Source: Lamellibrachia satsuma (Eukaryota > Annelida > Polychaeta > Sabellida > Siboglinidae). From it: DNA of 64,000 bases. Under the pieces are notes generated by a model. The model was given only the letters and a program-made list of their open reading frames with translations, searched no databases and was not told the DNA's origin. The stretch is taken from positions 62,001 through 126,000 of the forward strand of contig BSQZ01000035.1 in assembly GCA_033239005.1 (NCBI GenBank), written 5' to 3'. Of this stretch, positions 11,450 to 26,999 are shown in pieces. Each line of letters begins with the position of its first letter. The stretch's first letter is position 1. Both the position numbers and the translations under genes were made by a program.

Positions 11450-11990
11450 TGAAAATATACCATGGAATTACATGGCATACCATGACATTACATGGTAAAC
11501 TGTGGCAGACCATACAAAATACCATGGTATGTGGCGCCACCTAGAAAGAAACGTGGAAGCGTCAAAAGCGTAACCAGAAAAAACAGGAAGTAAACAAAAG
11601 AGAAACTGTTTGTGTAGCTACCGTAGCATGTTGTTACCTATTTCTTGACAGATGACGCGAAACAGAATTTAGATGAGTGACGAACCAAAAGTTTCGGCAT
11701 TTTGAGGTTATTTCGGATACTTCCGTGGTTACATGTTTGGTATACCACGACATTACATAGTAAACTGTGGTAGACCATGTTTTTCATAATATTACATTGT
11801 GTATGGAAATGGCATAGCACAGCCTACCATGGTTGGCCTGTTTTATAACACCACGGTATTTTACCATGGTTTCCCTGTTTCAAAACACCATGGGATACCA
11901 TCGTCTCCATGGTATATCATGGTATTTTACCATGGTTTACCTGTTTCAAAACACAATACGATGGTATATTTTGGGATCTTTTTCAGGCCA
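11450..11990. repeat. CCATGG-rich palindromic repeat cluster
   Basis: Many short palindromic words (CCATGG, CATGGTATACCATG-like, TTTACCATGGTTTCCCTG) are repeated with CTGTTTCAAAACAC spacers. The same pattern reappears near 21,205-21,300, next to the LINE at 19.6-21.2 kb. It looks like a non-autonomous element made of short inverted words. No gene is present. Confidence 0.55.
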
Positions 11991-12120
11991 ACTTAAATCA
12001 AAAGCATGTCAGTTCTAGTAATACATAAAAATGGTATCTACATGAGTTATTCTGTGTAAAATCAACCAATTTTCAAGAAATTAAAAAAGTTGATGTCTCA
12101 GAATGTCCTTAAAGTGTAAC
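11970..12120. repeat. dispersed repeat with GGCCAACTTAAATCAAAAG core
   Basis: The string GGGATCTTTTTCAGGCCAAC and what follows recur near 19,247-19,310 and 42,760-42,840. The continuation of this repeat (around 13,590-13,920) also has weaker matches at 42,880-43,135. This suggests one larger repeat family into which the fold-back element at 12.1-13.35 kb is embedded. Confidence 0.5.
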
Positions 12121-13345
12121 CAGTGAAACTATATATGAGCACTTCTGCAAATGAATTAAGCATTTACATGCAAACTGTGTATATAGCGCCCTGTGATGTA
12201 AACAGGCTGTAAGTGCCCCAAAACGCACCCGTGATTTTTATCTGTTTTCAGGTGATTAAGAAGTTTACAAGCTACATATCTGACATTTTAATATATCGAC
12301 ATATTGGTGCAGATTATATATGCAAAATTCAAGAATGATAGGACAAAGGGTGCACGAAAATGGAAAATAGCATTTAAACAATTTCCAAGAAGGGTTTCAG
12401 CAGTCCCTATTTCGTTGTTGTATTATAGTACAATGTCCAAATTGCCACCATACATTGTCAGGGATATTGATAATAACCCATTAGTTCAGTAGACTTCTAT
12501 TTGCTATACTATCAGAATAATTCAGTCTTAAACTTGAAATTTTTCTATATTTTACGAATTTCAGAACCCAAAATGAGAATGTGGGACAAGTCGTATGACC
12601 ACCATTTTTTTAAACTGTGCATAGACCTTTATTAAGTAAACAGCATATTAAGATTTCAGGATGGTATTCTGTCTCATTTAATTTATATTGCAGCAGAAAG
12701 TTGCTGTTCTGTCCAATGTCGTTTTTCTAAAAAATTTCTCCCAAATTGGCTAAAAATTTTCAAAATAAATTAGAACACCATCATGAAATTTTAATATGTT
12801 GCTTACCCAATAAAGGACTATGCACAGTTAAAAGTGGTTGTCATAGAACTAGTCCCATATTCTCATTTTGCATGCTGAAATTCGTAAAATATAGAAAAAG
12901 TTAAAGTTTCAGGCTGAATTATTCTGAAAGTGTTTTAACTAGAAGCCTACTGAACAAATAGGTTATTGTCACTATCCCTGGCAATAGGTGGAAGCCAAAA
13001 AAATTTTTGACATTGTAGTCTAACACAACAATGAAGTAAAGACTGCTGAAATCCATCTCAGAAATACAAAACGTTATTTTCCATTTTTTGCACCTGGTAT
13101 ATTCATTGACCTTTGCCCTATCATTCTTGAATTTTGCATCGATAATCTGTACCAATATGATATGTAGCTTGCAAACTTCTTAAGTTAGAAGCAACTGAAA
13201 ACAGATAAAAATAACGGGTGCGTTTTGGGGCGTTTATCCCCTGTGTATTATACAGTGTTATATACACAATTTTCATGAAAATCCTTAGTTTTTTGCAGAA
13301 TTGCTCAGGTATAGCTACTTATTCATGACCCTCATATACACTATT
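12120..13345. mobile_element. long inverted-repeat (fold-back) element
   Basis: Two arms of about 560 nt are inverted copies. The left arm (about 12,120-12,680) includes CCCCAAAACGCACCCG, AATTCAAGAATGATAGG.CAAAG and AATATGCTGTTTACTTAATA-type sequence as read on the opposite strand. The right arm (about 12,770-13,345) carries the reverse complements in reverse order, ending CGGGTGCGTTTTGGGG. A spacer of under 100 nt separates them. Arm identity looks moderate, with many substitutions. No protein is encoded. This is a snap-back MITE-like structure that would form a long hairpin if transcribed. Exact ends and target duplication are unresolved. Confidence 0.75.
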
Positions 13346-13349
13346 ATTA

Positions 13350-13920
13350 TGCATTGATAAAAACTAGCATGCTTTTTACTTCAGTTGGCTCTGTATAAAT
13401 ATACCAAACTGTTATATTACCTTTCTCTACATCTCCCCATTAATGGCTATACGTACACACGAAAAAACTATAGATACATATGTCTAATGACCCCACAGGT
13501 CAACTTGGCTGCGCGTTGCCAGCCCTAAAATCTTTGAATAGAGATTTGCAGAAGCCATGATTAGCATCAACTTCAATCACAGCATAAATAACAACTTGGT
13601 GCATAGAAATGATATATGTAGATGTCCGGTATTGTTAATTTTGTGGTTGAATATAGGAGGAAACTCCACACCTGCACATCTCCAACAACAACTTTACCTT
13701 CAGAAAAAACAATACATTTGTTCTCCAATACAATAAGTATTTACAACTTCTAAAATGTGATCAAATGCCCAATGAAGAGATGTCATGGCATGCAGATATT
13801 GTTTGAGCAAATCTGTTTCCAAAAGAGTTACAAAACACATTTCTGCTACAAATCTTGTGATTTTAGAACTGTTTTAAATATGTAAACATTTCTATCAACA
13901 CATGATTTAATTGTTAATGG
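13350..13920. other. no gene seen
   Basis: AT-rich sequence with stops in all frames. Parts near 13,590-13,640 and 13,800-13,920 resemble 42,880-43,135, so this is mostly repeat-derived. Confidence 0.5.
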
Positions 13921-14165
13921 TGCATCCTCAATTCGATTTTTTTTGCTCGTCTAGTCTCAGACTCATTTCACGAAAAACCAAACCTATCTAGTAACCACTA
14001 CGACATGCTAGATCAATAGTGCACATTTTTTATTTATTGATTTTAGGTGAAATTATTGGACAAACTAGAAATTTAGTTTTAAACTGGCCAGTTCGTAATA
14101 CGGTCATATTTGACCTGGTTGACTCTCGTCTCATAGTCATGTGATCACCGAGAGGATTGAAGCCA
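13920..14165. repeat. short dispersed repeat (possible SINE), best copy
   Basis: A block containing CTCAGACTCATTT.AC, AACCTATCTAGT, CTACGACATGCTAG, GAAATTATTGGACAAAC and GTCATGTGATC occurs here. Related blocks in the same orientation lie near 10,955-11,115, 23,375-23,520 and 25,555-25,720. Length is about 150-250 bp. Two of the copies lie in introns of the RING gene. No clear pol III A and B boxes could be assigned. Confidence 0.5.
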
Positions 14166-14184
14166 TCGGCCTAGACAATGTAAT

Positions 14185-14620
14185 GTGCATAAACAATTGG
14201 GCATGGACCACAGCGAGAATCCATCCACCATTACACAGATGGAGTCCGTAGGAAAAAAATTATTGTGCAGTTTATGTGTATTTGTGAGAGCAGAAATTGT
14301 GTAAATGAGTGCGTGAAAGTAATGTTTTTGTGCACAGTAGAACCTGAGCTTTGAAATGATGCCATCTGTCAGTTGGTATATCTGTTGTATAAGGACACAC
14401 TGACCATTAGGCAGGATGTACTCTTATTTTGGAAACCGGGGAATTTCATGGCATAAATGTAGGGGTGTCATGCATTTCACGAATTTCAAACAGCAGGTGT
14501 CTTAGTTGATCTGTCATGTGCTGTGAAATAAAAAAAATGTAGGATAAATAAAGAACGTCATAATGGTCATCTATGGGAAAGTGACTGTGGTCCGTGCCCA
14601 ATTGGAGCCTTCGTTATTTT
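14185..14620. mobile_element. possible MITE with short inverted ends
   Basis: CAATTGGGCATGGACCACAG near 14,197 and its near-perfect inverse CTGTGGTCCGTGCCCAATTG near 14,588 bracket about 430 bp of non-coding DNA. Similarity of the arms fades further in. No target duplication was recognised. Confidence 0.4.
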
Positions 14621-14993
14621 TCTTACCTAAAATCTGATATTACACGATTATGAGATCCGTCATGGAACGTTCCCTCCGAGGACGCCCTTTGGCAGAGTCA
14701 GCTAAAAAAGAGCGAAACTAGCCAGACAGAAACAGTTGGCGAACACAAAGGTGTATTTGGGAAAGTCTTTTGCACTATGCCTATCCTAGGCTATGGAATA
14801 ATAATGCCAGTGGAGCGAAACCAGAAAAAATACTGCAGCCAAGAATGATATGGCGTTCGCAAAAATTTTGCTTGACAGGTTCGTCAATTCTAATTATTCA
14901 AACACTGCCTAGCATAAGTATGCCTCACTCACATATGTTTAGTCCTATAACTTGTATTGAAATTACGTTATGTGTACACCTGTCCTGTAGTCT

Positions 14994-14996
<3 letters not shown>

Positions 14997-15084
<88 letters not shown>
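14997..15084. repeat. (TA)n microsatellite
   Basis: Pure TA dinucleotide tract of about 88 bp. The apparent Ile-Tyr repeat proteins on both strands are artefacts of this tract. Confidence 0.98.
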
Positions 15085-15087
<3 letters not shown>

Positions 15088-15097
15088 GCCCTTATAA

Positions 15098-16105
15098 TCA
15101 GGGCTGGGGTCAATTTCTTTTAATCAGTTCCAATTCCAAATCCGATTACTTTCAATTCCTTTTAATCAATTCCAATTCCTTTTTCTTTCAATTCCTTTTG
15201 GTCCAATTCAAATTCCCGCTGAAATCTTTCAATTCCAATTCAATTCTTTTTCCAAAAATAATTCAATTGGTAGTTTTGCTACCACATTTAAAAAATAGTT
15301 ACATGAACATTATGAATGCATTTAGTCTATGAATACACAGACACTGAAAAAACAACCCGAAAAAACGCCCTCCTAGGAAAAACAGTTTTCTATTTAAATT
15401 ATTATTTACAATCAATCTGAAGCAATCAAAGTGAGCACATTCACAGAAAGCCTGACGGTAACTTCTGTGATGAATCGATATCACACCTCAGTTAATGAAC
15501 AAAGTGAACAAAAAAGTTAATGAACAAGGTGAGCAAATAGACTTCCAGGATTGCAGTTATTCAAATGGTAGTGAAAGGATGAGTTGCATTGTTGAGCACA
15601 AATGAAAGCATTCAATACTCTCTCACAATCGTCAGTTCAAAGGGAAATACATAAATTCCACTTTTACACCAAATTGTTCAAGTCCTATAATCATTTGTAA
15701 AAATAAGGTGAAAAAATGGGCTTCCAGGACTGATTTCCATATTTCTAAAACTCAATCTTATTTGCACTGCCTTATTTGCACTGGAAATCTAGCACATGTC
15801 CAGCTACTTAACTTCAATTATTAACAGCAGGCTTCTATTGTGCACACATGTCTGTCTTTTGATCATGGTTTCTTGCCTCAGCAAGTCAACCCTACTAACT
15901 GGGCCTAGCTGCTAAAGCCTGCTATTGTTTCATTGTTTACGTGAGCTGATAAGACATGTCTGCTGTTTATGGACTGACTGGAAGGTGGGGTTCAGCCAGA
16001 TCAAGGAAATGTGTATCAATTCCTTTTCGTTCAATTCCATTTCAAATTCCTTTTGCTCAAAATCTTTCAATTCAAATTCCGGAATTGAATTGAAAATGTC
16101 CCACA
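15098..16105. mobile_element. possible non-autonomous hAT-like element with AATTCC-rich ends
   Basis: The left end reads CAGGGCTGGGGTCAATTTC and runs into many TTCCAATTCC/TCAATTCCTTTT words. The right end (about 16,015-16,105) is packed with the same words and closes GGAATTGAATTGAAAATGTC. Subterminal short direct and inverted words plus a CAGGG start are typical of hAT MITEs, but the right terminus lacks a clean matching CCCTG, so the end is uncertain. The interior has no convincing ORF. Confidence 0.4.
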
Positions 16106-16149
16106 TTATTTTTTTCTTATTTCAGAATGATGTTCCTCAATAATTAATA

Positions 16150-18870
16150 ATAAGCACACAGTTGTGATAATCAAGGATTATACAACTAGTGGGGTGGACA
16201 TATTGGAGAATAAAGATGAGAGGCTGTAATTAGTGTAAGAATATATTTGAGGGTCTCAAACAGGGCTGCTCGCAAGGTTGGATTGCACATTTTTGTCATT
16301 TCAGCAGCCTCTGAGAATTCATGTGACTAATATTTGGGCCAATCATTCCACATTCAGGGACCTGTTTTTATTTGACAGTTTCAACACAAAGCATCCTATC
16401 AGCTCGACACCAATGCAGCCATCACAAACGCCCAAATCTGCATTGGTAGCCTCAGCTCTTTCGAGCATCAGTGACCACAGCATTATGTCAGGTGTTGTAT
16501 CTCTTCCTGGGTGTAGCTCTGAATCTTTTGAATTTGAATGTATTTTTAATTGAAATTTTGGATGTATACCACTGTATGCAATGTTCCGTTATAATGTTCG
16601 AGATTTTAAATGAATATGTATTTTTATAAATGCTCTGTGAATAGGTATTATGCAATAAATGCTTATGCATCATTAACGCTCCGCTTCGTGAATGAGGAGC
16701 AGGTGTGGTGTGGCTAGTTTAAAAAGAAGGAAAGATACGTTTATATCTCCACAGTGTTTACTGGGTAGTACATGCTCACTCAATCTCAATAGCATGAGTG
16801 TGTACATATTTGTGTATATGTTTACATATTTGTATATATATATAACATGTATGTTTGTGTGTGTGTATGTGTGTGTCTGTGTGCGCGTGTGTAACTGGTG
16901 AAGTAAACATTGTCAATTCAGGTGAAAAATAAATAATAATAAATAAATAATATAATAATACATAAATAAATAATAAATAAAAATAAATAATATTTTTACA
17001 ATTTAAACTCGCAAAACCTAGTCAGTTTGCATCGACATCACATAATGCCAGTTAAGTTTGATCAGAAGTAAAACCCTACGTAGTACTGACTGTTGAAAGA
17101 GTGTGTCCTCACATGTGTCTGTAAAACCATTAATCATGCCAGAGCCGTGATACAAGTTTCAGTTTGTCTGCTTTGTAGGTACAATAGGATATACAGTAAG
17201 AAGTCAACTAGTTGGTATGCAACATGCATGAAGAAGCCTGTGTCAGTGAAGCCAGTCAACTGACTTTACCTGGAACACATGGTACCTGGGAACCATTCCG
17301 GAATCTGCAAGACAAAGCATCTGGGTATAACCTTCCCAATGTCTATAGGCAGAGTGTCACATTTCAAATTTCAATAAGGACAAACCTGTTTTCCGAAAAC
17401 AACCAGTTTTAGTCAATATTACAGATTGATTGCATTTCTGCAAATTAATACAGAGCATATCCACCTCAACTCATGTTTGACATTTTAAGGTGCTACTTCA
17501 AGTCTCAATGACTGTTGTAATGTCCATTGTATATGTTGTCGTTGTTGTGATGCTAGCCCTTTAAAAAACATGCATTGTCTCCTGAATTTAACCAGTGTAT
17601 GCATAGTCATAGCGAATACTCATTGTGATATAGTGTATTATGTATGATGTATTGTAATTGTATAGTGGGTCACTGTGTCTGTTAGCATCTGCCTGCACTG
17701 TCTACAGTTGATATGGTCTGGGGCTGTCTTTGTGTGGCTAAGGAGGAAGGCTCTGGGTTTGGCCCTGCATTTGACTCTCCAACAGTTCCTTCTTTTTAAA
17801 CACAATACTCGGATTTTCTTGTAAAATGTCTGATGGCGACCTCATCGAGTTGTACTGTTTCCTGTATAACACAGTGGATAGAGGTATTTAATAAAATTAT
17901 ATCTTGCTTTACTACAATTATTTTGAAGTTTACATTCTCACAGGCTAATTACTTTTCAAAAATATAAAATGTCTCCAATAATACATCTTTAGGCATATTC
18001 TCACGATTTCGTCTGTATTTACAGAATGCACATATAAGGGGCAGTGTTGAGCAGATAAAAATAGTAATTGTTCTACCATAGCACCAAATAACACTGAATA
18101 AGTTTTTCTACTAGTATTGTACAGGTTGCCCAAACAAATACACTGATAGTTGTGTGTTATATTATTCACTTCAGGTGTATATGAATTAACTGTCTTTATT
18201 TGCCATGAGAGAGTGTGGAAATGAATTATGGCTGTGTTGGCAACAGTAAAAAATTCAAATGTTGAGTGTTTACAGTGCAATTATCTTAATTTCTTTGGGA
18301 AAGAAATATTTTGAACAAACTTTCCTGTACCACAACATGCATTGTTTGTTGATGTTACCTCCATCAAATAAGTCAACCTAGTTTTCTATTCTCGGAGATG
18401 TTATTATTACAATGTCATATTTGTGTGTGAAACCAAATTGAAGTGTGCACAATAAATATGTGTAATAGATTATGTGTTTAAATATTGCATGACATTTAAA
18501 TAGCATGCAGGCGTTCCACAGGTTGCACATTCTAGCTATATCCACCTGGGTCACCAGACCACCTATATCCCTACCATGTCGCTGACTGCCCCCTCTCATA
18601 CATGGAGGGTGGGGTAGCATCTATTAAGAAAAATATATAAAATGTCTGACATTACCACATAAACATCCTTTTTGCTTTGTGCATGAACACAAAATGCACT
18701 TCCTAAACTGAATACAATGCACAACAGCCACATTTCTGGTGAATGCACACTACTAGCAGACCTGTGTCAGTTGAAAGGCATCTTCAGTCGTAACATATAT
18801 TTGGCATAATTTAAATATGCCTAAAATCAGCACCATTCAACACTAATAATAAACAAAAACACTCTAAGCC
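16150..18870. other. no gene recognised; AT-rich, small GT and AT tracts
   Basis: Open frames (for example 91 codons near 16,278 and 111 codons near 17,945 on the minus strand) show no recognisable domain, codon bias or splice support. A short (GT)n tract lies near 16,850-16,895, and AATAAATAAT runs near 16,925-16,990. Confidence 0.5.
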
Positions 18871-18904
18871 ATGTTTACTGGTAATAAATATAAAATTTTA
18901 AAGC

Positions 18905-19120
18905 GCTCAGTAAGGCGGTGGTCTCCCTCGTACCGTGGGAGGTGGGGGATCGAGTACCCCAGCCTTTCCGTTTGTACATGTATGTATATGGCTAATCAAC
19001 TTGGTATTTACGCCCCTACTATGGCACTTGTAACCAATTGTGATTGTCACTCCTATGTAGGGGCTCTTCGGCATTCCATGCCTATGATTACTGAATTAAA
19101 TAAATGGATTGCCATTATCT
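18905..19120 (+). repeat. possible tRNA-derived SINE
   Basis: AAGGCGGTGGTCTCCCTCGT followed about 20 bp later by GGGGGATCGAGTACCCC resembles an internal pol III promoter pair (degenerate A box, GGATCGAGTAC B-box-like). The stretch ends in a TGAATTAAATAAATGG tail near 19,090. Only one copy is seen in this window, so the call is weak. Confidence 0.3.
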
Positions 19121-19494
19121 CACTCATACATGTTTTCAGTTATGACCAGTTTTTTATATCATTAAGACCATGCAGTCAGATTAAGTAGGGATATTAAATT
19201 CAATGACATAAGACGCAGGCATGCAAAAGGTAATATAACTTCAGTTTGGGATCTTTTTACAGGGCCAACTTAAATCAAAAGTGTATACATGGGTCATTCC
19301 GTGTGAAACAGTTTAATAATACGTACCTTCGTTCAGTACAAATACTGCTTGGAGTAGACATGAATGGATCTCGCACAGTCACACGTGTTCTTCTGTTTAT
19401 ATTGGCGCACTGTTCACGATCTCGTGAAAAACACATGACCGACAAGTTCACGGGTTGAAGGCTAAATGTTGACCCAGCTATCGAGTATGGCATG

Positions 19495-19590
19495 TCTAAC
19501 AAGATTTAACAAGATTTGCCATCCAAGCCAAAGTCCCAGATGGCAAGTTGACAAGGAAGCCATTGGCTTATCGGGAGTCCAACAATGTTT
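19495..19590. repeat. dispersed repeat with AACAAGATTTAACAAGATTT
   Basis: AACAAGATTTAACAAGATTT followed by GCCATCCAAGCCAAAG is found here and at about 53,083-53,125 and 59,908-59,945. A shorter form (TTTAACAAGATTTAACAA) sits at the acceptor of the first RING-gene exon near 21,933. Next to it, GACAA.GAAGCCATTGGC recurs near 51,655 and 58,497. Confidence 0.5.
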
Positions 19591-19592
19591 AT

Positions 19593-21179
19593 CTACTTAT
19601 AACCCGCCCTCCTGAGATATGTGCCAACCTTGTTTTTAAACATATTCACGCTGCTAGCATGCCATGAGAGAGTGTGGAAATCTGTAGACAATTTGTTCCA
19701 TTCATTTATTGTCCTCTGTGAGAACGAGTGCTTCCTGATGTCCAATCTACATTGATCCTTTACTAATTTTACCTCATGTCCTCTAGTTCTGCTATCCTTC
19801 TTGAGTGAGAAAAACATATTTCTATCAATATTTTCATACCCATTCAATATCTTAAAAACTTCAATCTGATCTCCTCTTAACCTCCTTGTCTCTAGAGTTG
19901 TTAAACCACATTCTTTCAGGCGTTCTTCATAACTAAGGTCTCTAAGTTCTGGAATCATTTTAGTTGCTCTCCTTTGTATGCGTTCAAGCGTATCTCTATC
20001 CTTCTTACGATATGGTATCCATGCTTGTATACAGTATTCTAAATGAGGTCTAACTATTGCTCTATAAAGAGGTATAATTAACTTTTTCCCTTGTATGTTA
20101 TGTTTCTTCTAATCAATCCAAGAATTTGATTACCCTTTGAACAACCTGCAATACCACACTGCTCTGAAACTTTCATAGCAGCGCTTATTGTAACTCCTAA
20201 GTCCTTTTCTTTTACAGTAGTACCCAGAACAGTATCTCCCATTTTATAGTTTACATTCAAGTTCCCATGTCCTGTATGTAGGCATTTACATTTTCCAAAA
20301 TTGAACAGCATCTGCCATTTCTCAGACCATTTCACTAATCTGTCTAGATCGTTTTGTAAATATTGTTGATCACCATCAGTATTAACCTTTCTAAACAGTT
20401 TTGTGTCATCCACAAATTTCAGTACGTTACTTGTTATACTGTCGTCAAAGTCATTGATATAAATTAAGAATAATATAGGTCCTAATACTGATCCTTGAGG
20501 TACCCCACTCAAAACCGATTTCCAATTTGAAACTTCTCCATCTACTACAACTCGTTGTCTTCTGTCAGTCAGCCATTGTTCTATCCAGTCAGTTATGCTA
20601 TCCCCGATACCATGGGCTTTTAATTTAAGTAGTAATCTTTGATGTGGCACTTTGTCAAAAGCTTTCTAAAATCTAAGTAGATAATATCTACTGGCGACCC
20701 ACGTCTATCCACTTAGTGATCTCTTCCAAAAAACATAACATATTTGTTAAGCATGACCTCGCTTTAAGGAATCCATGTTGAGATGAATTTAATAATTTAT
20801 GCTTAATGAGGAAGTCCACCATATAGTCTTTAATTAACCTTTCTAATAATTTACAAATCACTGACGTTAAACTCACTGGTCTGTAATTCTCTGGCTTATT
20901 TCTCGAACCCTTTTTAAATAATGGTATGATGTTTGCTTCTTTCCATTCAAAGGGAACAACTCCCTCTTTTAATGACAAGTTGAATACTCTTGCAAGTGGT
21001 ATACTGATTTGTTCTACTGTTTCCATTAGTAATTTTGGAGGAATCCCATCCACTCCCGGTGATTTGTTATCCTTCATTGCCTTTATTTTCTTAGCTACCA
21101 ATTCTGGAGTTATAACTAACGGACCTAAATAGTCAGATTTAGCCCCCTGAAATTTAGCATCAGCAACTACCCACAACAT
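19593..21179 (-). pseudogene. CR1-like LINE ORF2 remnant (reverse transcriptase to 3' end)
   Basis: Three frame segments on the minus strand (21,179-20,688; 20,650-20,078; 19,958-19,593) together cover a reverse transcriptase. They read GVDGIPPKLL, FKKGSRNKPENYRPVSLTS, ARSCLTNMLCF, then GVPQGSVLGPILF, the catalytic box as FVDDTK, and the C-terminal tail NEWNKLSTD...NMFKNKVGTYLRR. At least two frameshifts separate the segments and the endonuclease half is missing (5' truncated). It is typical of CR1/jockey-group elements that recruit their own RNA for target-primed reverse transcription. A fragment of the same family lies at 33.6-33.86 kb. Confidence 0.88.
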
Positions 21180-21199
21180 TTAGGTGGTGTAGTCAAAGC

Positions 21200-21310
21200 A
21201 CCAAGGAATACCATGGTTTGCATAGTGTATCATGGTATTTCACCATGGTTTACCTGTTTCAAAAATATATAGTAGTTTACCATGAAATACAATGGTATAT
21301 TATATAAGGG
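21200..21310. repeat. second CCATGG-type repeat cluster
   Basis: AATACCATGGTTTGCATAG, TTTCACCATGGTTTACCTG and a CTGTTTCAAAA spacer repeat the pattern seen at 11.45-11.99 kb. It lies directly at the 5' edge of the truncated LINE. Confidence 0.5.
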
Positions 21311-21920
21311 AACGCAACCAACACAATTACAATATTTGCACAATGGGCACAGAATCGTTACTTACACGGACAATGTCCCAATTTGCGCGGAAAGACGAAC
21401 TCCAAGATATAGTTTTGTGTAAAGTAAAACTCATCATCGTTCTTTAGCCACAGCTTAACTAGCCTTCCGTTGTCTAGACTTCGACAATGTCATTGCGCAG
21501 TAGCCGGGTCTTCCGGTGATACTCAGTATATGAAGCGATTGTTTGCCGCAATATGTAGCTGTATGAAGCCAATCCATAGGAAACAGTCAATATGTAATAT
21601 TGGTCTGAAGTGTTTGGGAATATATAACGATTTCTCAACTGATGTTTGTGCCTAATATATTTATCCCTTGTAGATCTATGCCCTACTAGGACCAACAGCA
21701 AAAACACCTCACATTAATATCTTTTTTTGTTCAGCACAACTGTAACATTCCCAATTTGTTAATCAAACTTTCCAATTCTTGGGGCTAGCTGAAAACCGTC
21801 CGCGGGCCCAATTTTACCCACGGGCCAGAGTTTGCCGAACGCTGCTTAACAATATATATTTGCAAAGCTAATTAATACGGATCACTGCAGTACTTCTTCA
21901 TGTTAATCTTGTGATTGCAG

Positions 21921-25910
<3,990 letters not shown>

Positions 25911-26990
25911 TCTAACAGTTACTCCAACTCCATCGATCGTACCACCCTTTTACTTCATGTAACATAAAACAGTGCATATACATTATTAGGAGCTGTAAGT
26001 GTTGTATAATATTGGTGTCAGCTTTACAGGTACCGCATTCAACTTATTAAACGTACATGTCCTAATTAGCGTACACCCCCTGTTTTAATCAGCAAGAGCC
26101 ATAATTATTGTAATTTGACTAGTGTGGAACAACTAAAAAGTGTCACGATATAGTGTTAAACGTTTGGTACCACTTTTCAGTTGGTCACCAAATGACACCA
26201 CTAGTGCCAAATAATTACCTTATTGCCTAGAGAAATGGATAAACAAATGCTGATGTGCGCTTATAAGAACATATTCCTTGAAATGTGTCCATGGCCCAAA
26301 CGTACTGTACGCGTATTACGTCGAATAAGGTCAATAATGCAATGAAAATTAGTATTTATGACGATATTTTTGTCAAGTTAGAGTAGGGTGGGCAAAGAGC
26401 CCGCTAAGGTGAAATCATAAGCAGAAAAGAATCCTTTCGGTAAATATTATTCATGTGCTATGAATGATGTAGTTCATTATCTTAGGTACATCTTGTGTTT
26501 TTAAATTGTTGATGTATCTAGCCTCTAAAAAAGTTCTAGCCATTTTAGTGAAACTTCCTATGGGGGTGGGGATAAGAAGCAAACCCAAGGGGCAAGAAGC
26601 CCCTTCTGGGCGTTTGTAGTATTAAACTAACTTTATTTGAATATTCATATATCGCTCATAACCGATACATGCTGCTACTATAATCGTATTAGGTTATTTA
26701 ATGCATTTATTTCTTTTGTCTCAGTTTCCCATAGCTATTGTACATAGTCCCCCTTTGGTAAGGATGATTTTTAATATTAGGAAGCTCTAATTTTAATGTG
26801 AATAGCTCATCGCCTGTGTTGCCCCAGCTTACCATATTAATGTAATCCTAATATTAATATATACAACTTGCTTGTAAGTAGTGCGTAGTATAAAAAATAT
26901 GTGCTTATGCAAGAATGGACAATGGGGTTCAGATCAGATTAGTTCAAATACCACATATTATCGCTTGATGGATGCCTTACCTTAGGACAC
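25911..26990. other. no gene recognised
   Basis: Sequence between the RING gene and a LINE 3' end. AT-rich, with stops in all frames. No repeat recognised apart from a short GC-richer stretch near 26,560-26,610. Confidence 0.45.
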
Positions 26991-26999
26991 CTTAAGATG

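Noticed and set aside
14770..15123. Ile-Tyr repeat proteins here and near 23.6, 37.9 and 46.3 kb
   Set aside because: Translations of (TA)n tracts, equally open on both strands.
16278..16553. 91-codon plus-strand frame with Ser/Pro-rich composition
   Set aside because: No known domain, no neighbouring exons with matching phase, and AT-rich surroundings. Length is compatible with chance.
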